A stretch of DNA of 64,000 nucleotides from Pseudomonas thivervalensis (GTDB taxonomy: Bacteria; Pseudomonadota; Gammaproteobacteria; Pseudomonadales; Pseudomonadaceae): the NCBI RefSeq assembly GCF_001269655.1, contig NZ_LHVE01000001.1, forward strand, positions 372,001-436,000, read 5' to 3'. Under the pieces are notes generated by a model. That model had not been told where the DNA came from, did no database searches, and worked only from the letters and a program-made list of their open reading frames with translations. Positions within the stretch are counted from its first letter, which is position 1; each line of letters begins with the position of its first letter. Below are positions 51,069 to 58,507 of the stretch, piece after piece. A program made the position numbers and the translations under genes.

Positions 51069-51179
51069 GTGTATTTTTGGTGCTGCACGGTTCTTGAAAC
51101 CTATGCAGAACCCTTGTGGGATGGTGTGTTGTAGATTAGGGCCACAGGCAACGACCTAAGCCACAGTGATTCTCGAGGC

Positions 51180-51210
51180 GGGGAGGCGTAGGCCTCCCCG
51201 TATCGTTTTT
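51180..51210 (+). terminator. Terminator-like hairpin immediately before waaF
   Basis: Perfect arms GGGGAGGC and GCCTCCCC with a GTAG loop, followed by GTATCGTTTTT. The T-run ends 9 bp before the waaF ATG. A weaker stem TTAGG/CCTAA lies ~25 bp upstream. It is either the terminator of the upstream unit or a leader attenuator of the waa operon. Confidence 0.7.
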
Positions 51211-51219
51211 GGAAAGCAC

Positions 51220-52254
51220 ATGAATATTTTGATCGTTGGGCCCAGTTGGGTCGGTGACATGGTAATGGCGCAGACACTGTTCCAGTGCCTGAAAGAGCGT
51301 CATCCGCAGTGCGAAATCGACGTCCTGGCCCCCGAGTGGAGCCGGCCGATCCTTGAGCGCATGCCCGAAGTGCGCAAGGCCTTGAGCTTCCCGCTCGGCC
51401 ATGGCGTGCTGGAATTGGCGACCCGTCGACGCATCGGCAAATCCCTGGCCGGCCAGTACGACCAGGCGATCCTGCTGCCCAATTCATTGAAATCGGCGCT
51501 GGTGCCGTTTTTCGCTGGCATCCCCAAGCGCACCGGCTGGCGTGGCGAGTTTCGCTACGGCCTGCTCAATGATGTACGCACGCTGGACAAAGACCGCTAC
51601 CCGCTGATGATCGAGCGCTTCATGGCCCTGGCCTACGCGCCGGGGGCCGAGTTGCCCAAGCCCTATCCGCGGCCGAGCCTCGCGATCGACCCGGTGACTC
51701 GTGACGCGGCGCTGGCCAAGTTCGGCCTGAGCCTGGATCGTCCGGTGCTGGCCCTGTGTCCAGGGGCTGAGTTCGGCGAATCCAAGCGCTGGCCGGCGGA
51801 GCATTACGCCCAGGTGGCCGAGGCGAAGATTCGTGAAGGCTGGCAAGTCTGGCTGTTCGGCTCGAAAAAAGATCACCCGGTGGGCGAGGACATCCGCTCG
51901 CGGCTGATCCCGGGCCTTCGGGAAGAGTCGGTGAACCTCAGTGGCGACACCTCCCTGGCCGAGGCCATCGACCTGCTGTCGTGCGCCGATTCGGTGGTGT
52001 CCAACGATTCGGGCCTGATGCACGTGGCCGCGGCCCTGAATCGCCCATTGGTGGCGGTCTACGGCTCCACCTCACCGGGCTTCACGCCACCGCTGGCCGA
52101 TCAGGTCGAAGTCGTGCGCCTGGGCATCGAGTGCAGCCCGTGTTTCGACCGCACCTGCCGTTTCGGTCATTACAACTGCCTGCGCCAGCTCATGCCGCCG
52201 TCGGTGAGCGAGGCCTTGGAGCGTTTGCAGGGCACACCCGTGGAGGTCCGGTAA
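51220..52254 (+). CDS. waaF: ADP-heptose:LPS heptosyltransferase II
   Basis: The 344-aa GT9 enzyme begins MNILIVGPSWVGDMVMAQTL, the WaaF N-terminal signature, and has FCPGAEFGESKRWPAEHYAQ-like block (ALCPGAEFGESKRW) plus VSNDSGLMHVAAALNRPLVA for ADP-heptose binding. The Cys-rich CSPCFDRTCRFGHYNCLRQL is usual for this enzyme. It adds the second heptose of the inner core. Start at 51220 follows GGAAAG; a longer frame from 51166 would read through the hairpin. It opens the waa operon; waaC begins 1 bp past its stop. Confidence 0.97.
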   Translation: MNILIVGPSWVGDMVMAQTLFQCLKERHPQCEIDVLAPEWSRPILERMPEVRKALSFPLGHGVLELATRRRIGKSLAGQYDQAILLPNSLKSALVPFFAGIPKRTGWRGEFRYGLLNDVRTLDKDRYPLMIERFMALAYAPGAELPKPYPRPSLAIDPVTRDAALAKFGLSLDRPVLALCPGAEFGESKRWPAEHYAQVAEAKIREGWQVWLFGSKKDHPVGEDIRSRLIPGLREESVNLSGDTSLAEAIDLLSCADSVVSNDSGLMHVAAALNRPLVAVYGSTSPGFTPPLADQVEVVRLGIECSPCFDRTCRFGHYNCLRQLMPPSVSEALERLQGTPVEVR

Positions 52255-52255
52255 C

Positions 52256-53314
52256 TTGCGGGTATTGTTGATCAAGACGTCTTCGCTGGGGGATGTGGTC
52301 CACACTCTGCCGGCGCTGACCGACGCAGCGCGGGCGATTCCGGGCATCAAGTTCGATTGGGTGGTGGAAGAAGGCTTTGCCGAAATCCCCACCTGGCACC
52401 CGGCCGTGGGCAAGGTCATTGCGGTGGCGATCCGTCGTTGGCGCAAGAATCTCTGGCAAACCATCAAGAGCGGTGAATGGCGACGCTTCAAGCAGAGCAT
52501 GCGCGCCGAAAAGTACGACCTGGTGATTGACGCCCAGGGCCTGCTGAAAAGCGCCTGGCTGACCCGCTACGTCAAGGCCCCGGTGGCCGGCCTGGATAAA
52601 GACTCGGCCCGTGAACCCCTGGCGGCGCGCTTTTATTCCCGGCGTCTGGCGGTGGCTCGCGGTCAGCATGCGGTCGAGCGCGTGCGCCAGTTGTTCGCCC
52701 TGGCGCTGGGTTATGACTTGCCGCAAACCCAGGGCAACTACGGCCTCGACATCGACCGTTTGGTGGAATTGCCACGCCCCTACCCCTACGTGGTGTTCCT
52801 GCACGGCACGACCTGGGAGTCCAAACACTGGCCCGAACTTTACTGGCGCCAGCTCACCGAGCGGATGGGTCAGTTCGGTGTGGTCGTCAAGCTGCCGTGG
52901 GGCAACCCAGCCGAGAAAGCTCGGGCAGAACGTATCGCCAGCGGGCTGCGCAACGCCTTGGTGCTGCCGAAGCTGAACCTTGGCGGCATGGGCAAGGTGC
53001 TTGCCGGCGCCCAGGCCTGCGTGGCCGTGGACACCGGTCTCGGTCACTTGGCCGCGGCCCTGGACGTGCCGACCATTTCGCTGCTCGGCCCGACCAATCC
53101 TGTGCTGACCGGCGCCTACGGCAAGGGCCAGATTCACCTCGCCAGTGATTTCCCTTGCGCCCCCTGCATGCAGAAACAATGCACTTATCCGCCAACCGCC
53201 GAGGATGCCCGGCGGTTTGACCTGAAACGCGAGCAGCCCCTGTGCTTCACGCGTCTGAACCCCGAGCGTGTTGCCAGCCACCTGAGCACGTTATTGGCTG
53301 AGGAGCCGCGCTGA
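52256..53314 (+). CDS. waaC: LPS heptosyltransferase I
   Basis: The 352-aa GT9 enzyme begins MRVLLIKTSSLGDVVHTLPA, with DVV where WaaF has DMV, and has VVFLHGTTWESKHWPELYW and VAVDTGLGHLAAALDVPTIS. It adds the first heptose to Kdo. The start is TTG at 52256 with GGAGG 9 nt upstream, since no ATG is available at the family N-terminus. It overlaps waaG by one base (TGATG), so translation is coupled. Confidence 0.97.
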   Translation: MRVLLIKTSSLGDVVHTLPALTDAARAIPGIKFDWVVEEGFAEIPTWHPAVGKVIAVAIRRWRKNLWQTIKSGEWRRFKQSMRAEKYDLVIDAQGLLKSAWLTRYVKAPVAGLDKDSAREPLAARFYSRRLAVARGQHAVERVRQLFALALGYDLPQTQGNYGLDIDRLVELPRPYPYVVFLHGTTWESKHWPELYWRQLTERMGQFGVVVKLPWGNPAEKARAERIASGLRNALVLPKLNLGGMGKVLAGAQACVAVDTGLGHLAAALDVPTISLLGPTNPVLTGAYGKGQIHLASDFPCAPCMQKQCTYPPTAEDARRFDLKREQPLCFTRLNPERVASHLSTLLAEEPR

Positions 53315-54435
53315 TGCAATTGGCTTTTGTCCTTTACAAGTACTTCCCCTTCGGAGGCCTGCAGCGTGACTTCATGCGCATCGCCCTGGAATGCCAACAA
53401 CGCGGTCATCAGATCCGCGTCTACACGCTGATCTGGGAAGGTGACGTGCCGCCCGGCTTCGAGGTGCTGGTGGCGCCGGTCAAGGCGCTGTTCAATCATC
53501 GCCGCAACGAGAAACTCAGCGCGTGGATGGAGGCCGACCTGGCCAAACGCCCGGTGGACCGTTTGATCGGCTTCAACAAAATGCCCGGCCTGGACGTCTA
53601 TTACGCTGCCGACGGTTGTTTTGAAGACAAGGCGCAGAACCTGCGCAATTCGCTGTACCGGCGCTGGGGCCGCTACCGGCATTTCGCCGAGTACGAGCGG
53701 GCCGTGTTCGCCAAGGATGCAAAAACCGACGTACTGATGATTTCCGAAGTCCAGCAGCCGCTGTTCATCAAGCACTACGGCACGCCGCTGGAACGCTTCC
53801 ACTTGCTGCCACCGGGTATCGCCCAGGACCGTCGCCGGCCCGCCGACGCCGACGAGATCCGTGCCGCGTTCCGCGCTGAATTCGAGCTGGCCGACGACGA
53901 CTTGCTGCTGGTGCAGATCGGTTCCGGGTTCAAGACCAAGGGCGTGGATCGCAGCCTCAAGGCCCTGGCCGCGTTGCCGGCCGAGCTGAGAAAACGCACC
54001 CGGCTGTTTGTAATTGGCCAGGACGACCCCAAAGTATTCCAACTGCAAAGCGCCGCGCTGGGTCTGGGCGACAACGTGCGATTCCTCAAGGGCCGTAGCG
54101 ATATCCCGCGTTTCCTGCTGGGCGCCGACCTGTTGATCCATCCGGCGTACAACGAGAACACCGGCACCGTATTGCTCGAAGCGCTGGTGGCCGGGTTGCC
54201 GGTGCTGGTCAGCGCAGTGTGTGGGTACGCCCATTACATCGCCGAGGCCGACAGTGGCCTGGTGCTGGACGAGCCGTTCGAACAAGCGCAGCTCACCGAC
54301 TACCTGGGCCGCATGTTGAAAGATGCCGCAGCACGGGCAGCCTGGAGCCGCAACGGTCTGGCCTTCGCCGAGACGGCGGACCTCTACAGCATGCCGCAGC
54401 ACGCGGCCGATGTGATATTGGCGGAGCACGCTTAA
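53314..54435 (+). CDS. waaG: LPS core glycosyltransferase WaaG (GT4)
   Basis: The 373-aa GT-B enzyme begins MQLAFVLYKYFPFGGLQRDF, as in WaaG, and has the C-terminal donor site VQIGSGFKTKGVDRSLKALA and PAYNENTGTVLLEALVAGLP with the EX7E-type motif. In pseudomonads it adds the first outer-core sugar (galactosamine in P. aeruginosa) to heptose II. It shares TAATG with waaP. Confidence 0.97.
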   Translation: MQLAFVLYKYFPFGGLQRDFMRIALECQQRGHQIRVYTLIWEGDVPPGFEVLVAPVKALFNHRRNEKLSAWMEADLAKRPVDRLIGFNKMPGLDVYYAADGCFEDKAQNLRNSLYRRWGRYRHFAEYERAVFAKDAKTDVLMISEVQQPLFIKHYGTPLERFHLLPPGIAQDRRRPADADEIRAAFRAEFELADDDLLLVQIGSGFKTKGVDRSLKALAALPAELRKRTRLFVIGQDDPKVFQLQSAALGLGDNVRFLKGRSDIPRFLLGADLLIHPAYNENTGTVLLEALVAGLPVLVSAVCGYAHYIAEADSGLVLDEPFEQAQLTDYLGRMLKDAAARAAWSRNGLAFAETADLYSMPQHAADVILAEHA

Positions 54436-55241
54436 TGAAATTGATGCTGGCCGAACCGTTCAAGAGCCTTTGGGCCGGGCGCGATGCGTTCGCCGAAGTC
54501 GAAGCGCTCAAGGGCGAGGTCTATCGCGAACTGGAAGCCCGGCGCACCTTGCGCACGGAGGTGGACGGTCGCGGTTTTTTCGTGAAGATCCACCGTGGCA
54601 TCGGTTGGGGCGAGATCTTCAAGAACCTGATCACCGCCAAGCTGCCGGTACTCGGCGCGGGGCAGGAATGGAAGGCGATCCAGCGCTTGCAGGAAGCCGG
54701 CGTGCCAACCATGACGGCGGTCGCCTACGGCGAAAAGGGCCGCAATCCGGCGGACCAGCACTCGTTTATCGTCACCGAAGAGCTGGCGCCGACCGTCAGC
54801 CTCGAAGACTTCAGCATCGACTGGGTCAAGCAGCCGCCGCAGCCAGCGCTCAAGCGTGCGCTGATCGCCGAAGTGGCGCGCATGACCGGCATGATGCACC
54901 GCGCCGGCGTCAACCATCGTGACTGCTACATCTGCCACTTCCTGCTGCACACCGACAAACCGGTGACGCCAGGAGATTTCAAGCTCTCGGTGATCGACCT
55001 GCACCGCGCCCAGACCCGTCCCGCGATCACCACTCGCTGGCGCAACAAGGACCTGGCAGCACTGTATTTCTCGGCGCTGGACATCGGCCTGACCCGCCGC
55101 GACAAGCTGCGTTTCCTCAAGGGCTATTTCCAGCAGCCGCTGCGACGGATCCTCGCCGAAGAGGCGTCGTTGCTCGCCTGGCTCGAAGGCAAGGCCAACA
55201 AGCTGTATGCCCGCAAGCAGCGGTACGGGGACGCGCTCTGA
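54435..55241 (+). CDS. waaP: LPS core heptose I kinase WaaP (RfaP)
   Basis: The 268-aa protein, the exact length of P. aeruginosa WaaP, has kinase-fold residues Lys51 (GFFVKIHRG) and the catalytic loop NHRDCYICHFLL with Asp163, the residue shown to be essential in WaaP, followed by SVIDLHRAQTR as the metal-binding DFG equivalent. It phosphorylates inner-core heptose and is essential in P. aeruginosa. It overlaps the next kinase gene by one base. Confidence 0.97.
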   Translation: MKLMLAEPFKSLWAGRDAFAEVEALKGEVYRELEARRTLRTEVDGRGFFVKIHRGIGWGEIFKNLITAKLPVLGAGQEWKAIQRLQEAGVPTMTAVAYGEKGRNPADQHSFIVTEELAPTVSLEDFSIDWVKQPPQPALKRALIAEVARMTGMMHRAGVNHRDCYICHFLLHTDKPVTPGDFKLSVIDLHRAQTRPAITTRWRNKDLAALYFSALDIGLTRRDKLRFLKGYFQQPLRRILAEEASLLAWLEGKANKLYARKQRYGDAL

Positions 55242-55975
55242 TGTCGGGTTGGAACCTGGAACCGGCCTACGCCGAGCTGGCACAGGATTTTGGCAGCCTC
55301 GAGGCGGTGTTCGCCTTGCAAGGCGAGCGTTTGACCCGCGATCCGTTGTCAGAGGTGATCCGGGTGCAGCGAAACGGCGTGAACTACTACGTCAAGCGCT
55401 ACGTCGGGGCCGGCAAAGGCTTGCGGCGCTACCTGGGCAAGCCGCGGGTCAAGTCCGAATGGCAGAACCTCAAGCGTTTCGCCAAATGGGGCATCCCCAC
55501 CGCTGAAGTCGTGGGTTGGGGGTTGGAGCGAAAAGGCGCGACCTATGCCCGTGGCGCACTGATCACCCGCGAGCTGCCGCATACCGAAGATCTTTCGGCT
55601 CTCGCCGAGCGTCATGATTCGCGGCTGACGGACCGTGCCTGGGTCGATGATGTGAGCCGGCAATTGGCCGGTTATACACGGACGATGCACGAGCACCGCT
55701 TTACCCATAACGACCTGAAATGGCGCAACCTGTTGATCGACGACTGCTCGCGGCTGTTTCTGATCGATTGCCCGAACGGCGATTTCTGGCGCGGTTTTTG
55801 GCTCAAGTACCGTATCACCAAGGACTTGGCGTGCCTGGATAAAGTGGCCAAATACCATTTGTCAGCCACGCAGCGCCTGCGTTTTTACCTGCAATACCGC
55901 CAGCGCGACCGGCTCGATGCGTGCGACAAGAAGCGCATCCGTCACGTGGTGAGATTTTTCGAGGGGCGTGAATGA
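55241..55975 (+). CDS. LPS core kinase, InaA/RfaP family (second kinase of the waa operon)
   Basis: The 244-aa kinase-fold protein has VNYYVKRYVGAGKGLRRYL with the ATP-site Lys, the catalytic loop FTHNDLKWRNLLIDD with intact Asp, and LFLIDCPNGDFWRGF. It corresponds in position to PA5008 of P. aeruginosa (called wapP, from memory) and probably phosphorylates a second core heptose position. Start ATG at 55241 overlaps waaP by one base, and its stop overlaps the next gene (ATGA). Confidence 0.9.
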   Translation: MSGWNLEPAYAELAQDFGSLEAVFALQGERLTRDPLSEVIRVQRNGVNYYVKRYVGAGKGLRRYLGKPRVKSEWQNLKRFAKWGIPTAEVVGWGLERKGATYARGALITRELPHTEDLSALAERHDSRLTDRAWVDDVSRQLAGYTRTMHEHRFTHNDLKWRNLLIDDCSRLFLIDCPNGDFWRGFWLKYRITKDLACLDKVAKYHLSATQRLRFYLQYRQRDRLDACDKKRIRHVVRFFEGRE

Positions 55976-56724
55976 CTGATTTTCTGGCCGCTGAAGACCG
56001 GGCGTTGTTGCAACGCCATGGCCTGGACAGCTTCGAGGCGTTGTGGACGCGGCAACTGGATGCGGTGGACGAACCCAATACCTCGGGCGATGGCTGGAGC
56101 AGCGTGTTCCGGCTGGAGCTGGAAGGGCAGGGGTATTACCTCAAGCGTCAAAGCAATTACCTGACCCGGACCTGGTCCCGGCCCTTTGGCGAGCCGAGTT
56201 TTTCCCGGGAATTTCGCAACATCAGCCGCTACCGGCAGTTGGGCATTCCAGCCTTGCAAGCGGTGTTCTACGGCCAGCGGAAGGTGGGTGGTGAAGTGCG
56301 GGCGATCCTGCTGACCCGCGCCCTGGATGGCTGGGACGACCTGGACTCACTGTTGCAACGCTGGCCAAGCCTGACGGCGGTGCAGCGCACCACCATCCTC
56401 AGCGCCTGCGGGCAATTGGTGCGGCGCCTGCACGGCATGCGCCAGGTACACGGTTGCTTCTATCCCAAACATATTTTCCTGCAAGCCACCGCCGACGGTT
56501 ACCAGGCGCAATTGATCGACCTGGAAAAGACCCGGCCGTTGCTGTTTGGCCAGCGTGATCGGGTCAAGGACCTGGAGCCGTTGCTGCGTCGCGCCTCCAT
56601 CTGGAGTGATGCCGATGTGCGCCAGTTGTTGTCCACCTATCTGGACCAGCCGCTCGATGCCGGGCTGGTCGACAGTTGGATGAACCTCCTGAATGCCCGA
56701 CGAAGCCACAAGGGAGCCCGTTGA
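55972..56724 (+). CDS. InaA-family LPS kinase-like protein lacking the catalytic Asp
   Basis: The 250-aa protein has the ATP-site block GYYLKRQSNYLTRTW and AQLIDLEKTRPLLFG in the DFG position, but where WaaP has HRDCYICHF this protein reads VHGCFYPKHIFLQ, with no Asp at the HxD position. It keeps a KHIF motif seen in InaA relatives. It is either a kinase with a different catalytic arrangement or a pseudokinase that supports the other core kinases. It overlaps both neighbours by 1-4 bp, so it belongs to the waa operon. Confidence 0.85.
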   Translation: MTDFLAAEDRALLQRHGLDSFEALWTRQLDAVDEPNTSGDGWSSVFRLELEGQGYYLKRQSNYLTRTWSRPFGEPSFSREFRNISRYRQLGIPALQAVFYGQRKVGGEVRAILLTRALDGWDDLDSLLQRWPSLTAVQRTTILSACGQLVRRLHGMRQVHGCFYPKHIFLQATADGYQAQLIDLEKTRPLLFGQRDRVKDLEPLLRRASIWSDADVRQLLSTYLDQPLDAGLVDSWMNLLNARRSHKGAR

Positions 56725-58184
56725 TGCAGTTGTCCGAATTGAAACATGCCGGTCGCAGCCCCAGTCTGCCGCTGAGCCTGGAGTTGGCCGATGCCGCCGG
56801 CCCGGCGCAACTGCAGTTGCTTTCGCTGCTGCGGGTGTTGCCGGGGCAGCGTTATGTCGGCGCCGGCGTCTGGCGCGGCCGACCGGTGCTGGCCAAATTA
56901 TTGGTCGGCAGCAAGGCCGCCCGGCATTTCCAGCGGGAACTGCAAGGCGTTCGCCTGCTGGCGGAGCAAGGGCTGACGACGCCGCTGCTGCTGGCCGATG
57001 GCCTGAACGAGGCTGAAGGCGGCTGGTTGTTGTTCGAATTGCTCGAAGACGCCGAAAGCCTGGGCGATGCCTGGAAGCAGGTCGAACACCTGCCCTTGCT
57101 GGCCGACGAACAAACCGCGGTGCTGGCCGAAGCCTTGGGCGCCATCGCGCAACTGCACGGCAAAGGCTTGTGGCAGGAAGACCTGCACCTGGACAACCTG
57201 CTGCGCCACGACGGTAAGCTCTATTTGATCGACGGTGCCGGCATTCGCGCCGAAACCCCGGGGCAACCGTTGTCGCGGCAGAAAGTCCTGGAGAACCTGG
57301 GAGTGTTTTTCGCCCAGCTTCCCAAATCGCTCCAGCCGTTCAATGAAGAACTGTTGGTGTACTACCTGCTGGGTAACGCCGAGCACGCGCTGCCCATGGA
57401 AGCGCTGCAAAAACAGATCGACAAGGTGCAGGCCTGGCGCCTGAAGGATTTCCTCGAGAAAGTCGGGCGTGAGTGCAGTCTGTTCAGCGTGCAGCGCGGG
57501 GCGTTTAGCCTGCGGGCCATTCGGCGTGACGAAGAAGCGGCCATGACGCCGGTGCTGGAGCAGGCCGATGCGTTGCTCGAGCAGGGACATCTGTACAAGA
57601 CCGGCGGCGCGGCCAGCGTTGGCAAAGTCGAGGTGAACGGTCGTGCCTTGGTGATCAAGCGCTACAACATCAAGAATTTCGCTCACTGGCTCAAGCGCTT
57701 CTGGCGCCCGAGCCGCGCCTGGCATTCCTGGCGCGAAGGCCATCGCCTGGCCTTCCTCGGCATCGCCACCCCCAAGCCGCTGGCGCTCCTGGAAAAACGC
57801 TTCCTGTGGCTGCGCCGTGGCGCCTACCTGGTCAGCGAACACTTGGCAGGGCCGGACATCATCGAGCGCTTCGGGCCTTACGTGCAAAACGGTGAAGCCC
57901 CCGAGACTGAGCTGCTGGCGCTGGACCGGCTGTTCGCCGACCTGATCCGTGAGCGCATCAGCCACGGCGACTTCAAGGGTCACAACCTGTTCTGGCAGCA
58001 CAACCGCTGGGCGCTGATCGACCTCGATTCCATGTGCCAACACCGCACCCAGGCCAGCTTCGCCCCGGCCTACGCCCGGGATCGAGCGCGGTTCATGCGT
58101 AATTGGCCGCAGGACAGTGCGCTGTATCGGGTGATTGATCAGCGGTTGCCCAAGGAAGTCGACAGCGCGCCATCCGTCTTGTAA
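56724..58184 (+). CDS. Tandem double kinase-fold protein of the LPS core operon
   Basis: The 486-aa protein contains two kinase-like domains. Domain 1 (~1-235) has AGVWRGRPVLAKLLVGSKAA and the catalytic loop LWQEDLHLDNLLRHDGKLYL then IDGAG. Domain 2 (~280-486) has VNGRALVIKRYNIKNFAHWL and the loop RISHGDFKGHNLFWQHN then ALIDLDSMCQ. Both retain catalytic Asp and Asn, so both may be active. A homologue lies at the same place in P. aeruginosa (PA5006 region, wapQ from memory). The target sugar is unknown. It ends the waa operon; a REP composite follows. Confidence 0.87.
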   Translation: MQLSELKHAGRSPSLPLSLELADAAGPAQLQLLSLLRVLPGQRYVGAGVWRGRPVLAKLLVGSKAARHFQRELQGVRLLAEQGLTTPLLLADGLNEAEGGWLLFELLEDAESLGDAWKQVEHLPLLADEQTAVLAEALGAIAQLHGKGLWQEDLHLDNLLRHDGKLYLIDGAGIRAETPGQPLSRQKVLENLGVFFAQLPKSLQPFNEELLVYYLLGNAEHALPMEALQKQIDKVQAWRLKDFLEKVGRECSLFSVQRGAFSLRAIRRDEEAAMTPVLEQADALLEQGHLYKTGGAASVGKVEVNGRALVIKRYNIKNFAHWLKRFWRPSRAWHSWREGHRLAFLGIATPKPLALLEKRFLWLRRGAYLVSEHLAGPDIIERFGPYVQNGEAPETELLALDRLFADLIRERISHGDFKGHNLFWQHNRWALIDLDSMCQHRTQASFAPAYARDRARFMRNWPQDSALYRVIDQRLPKEVDSAPSVL

Positions 58185-58193
58185 CCGATTACC

Positions 58194-58355
58194 GTGGCGA
58201 GGGAGCTTGCTCCCGCTGGGCTGCGCCTGTAGGAGCTGTCGAGCGAAGCGAGGCTGCGATCTTTTCCCAGGCACTTGAGTCTCAAGCGAAAGATCAAAAG
58301 ATCGCAGGCTTCGCCAGCTCCTACAGCGCCAAGCGGGAGCAAGCTCCCTCGCCAC
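58194..58355 (+). repeat. REP composite (nested palindrome) in the LPS locus
   Basis: 162 bp, complete. Outer arms GTGGCGAGGGAGCTTGCTCC .. GGGAGCAAGCTCCCTCGCCAC, inner TGTAGGAGCTGTCGAGCGAA .. AGGCTGCGATC .. GATCGCAGGCTTCG .. CAGCTCCTACA. It separates two transcription units of the LPS locus. Confidence 0.88.
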
Positions 58356-58388
58356 GGACCGTGTAAACCCTACGACTCACCGCTAGAG

Positions 58389-58414
58389 GCTTAAGATCGC
58401 TTTTAAGCTATAAT
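58389..58414 (+). promoter_or_regulatory. Candidate promoter with abutting dyad, carbamoyltransferase gene
   Basis: A perfect TATAAT at 58409-58414 is directly preceded by the dyad GCTTAA-N8-TTAAGC (58389-58408), which would cover the spacer and -35 zone. The -35 hexamer itself is poor, so an activator or alternative recognition is possible. The start site would be near 58421. Confidence 0.5.
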
Positions 58415-58507
58415 CCCGCCCTTTAGCTGCCCCGCACCCCTGGCGCGCGGCACATCCATTTTTCGCGGCGCTTGTCGCCCGTATGCAGACTTAAGAGGCT
58501 AGACCCT

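Larger units (their letters stand above)
58185..58507. other. Gap between LPS kinase operon and carbamoyltransferase
   Basis: 323 bp without a gene. It comprises the REP composite (58194-58355), a promoter-like element (58389-58414), and an ~87-nt leader before the GTG start. Confidence 0.75.

Noticed and set aside
56724..58184. Eukaryotic-type Ser/Thr protein kinase
   Set aside because: Kinase loops are present, but context and sequence style match LPS core sugar kinases rather than Hanks-type kinases.
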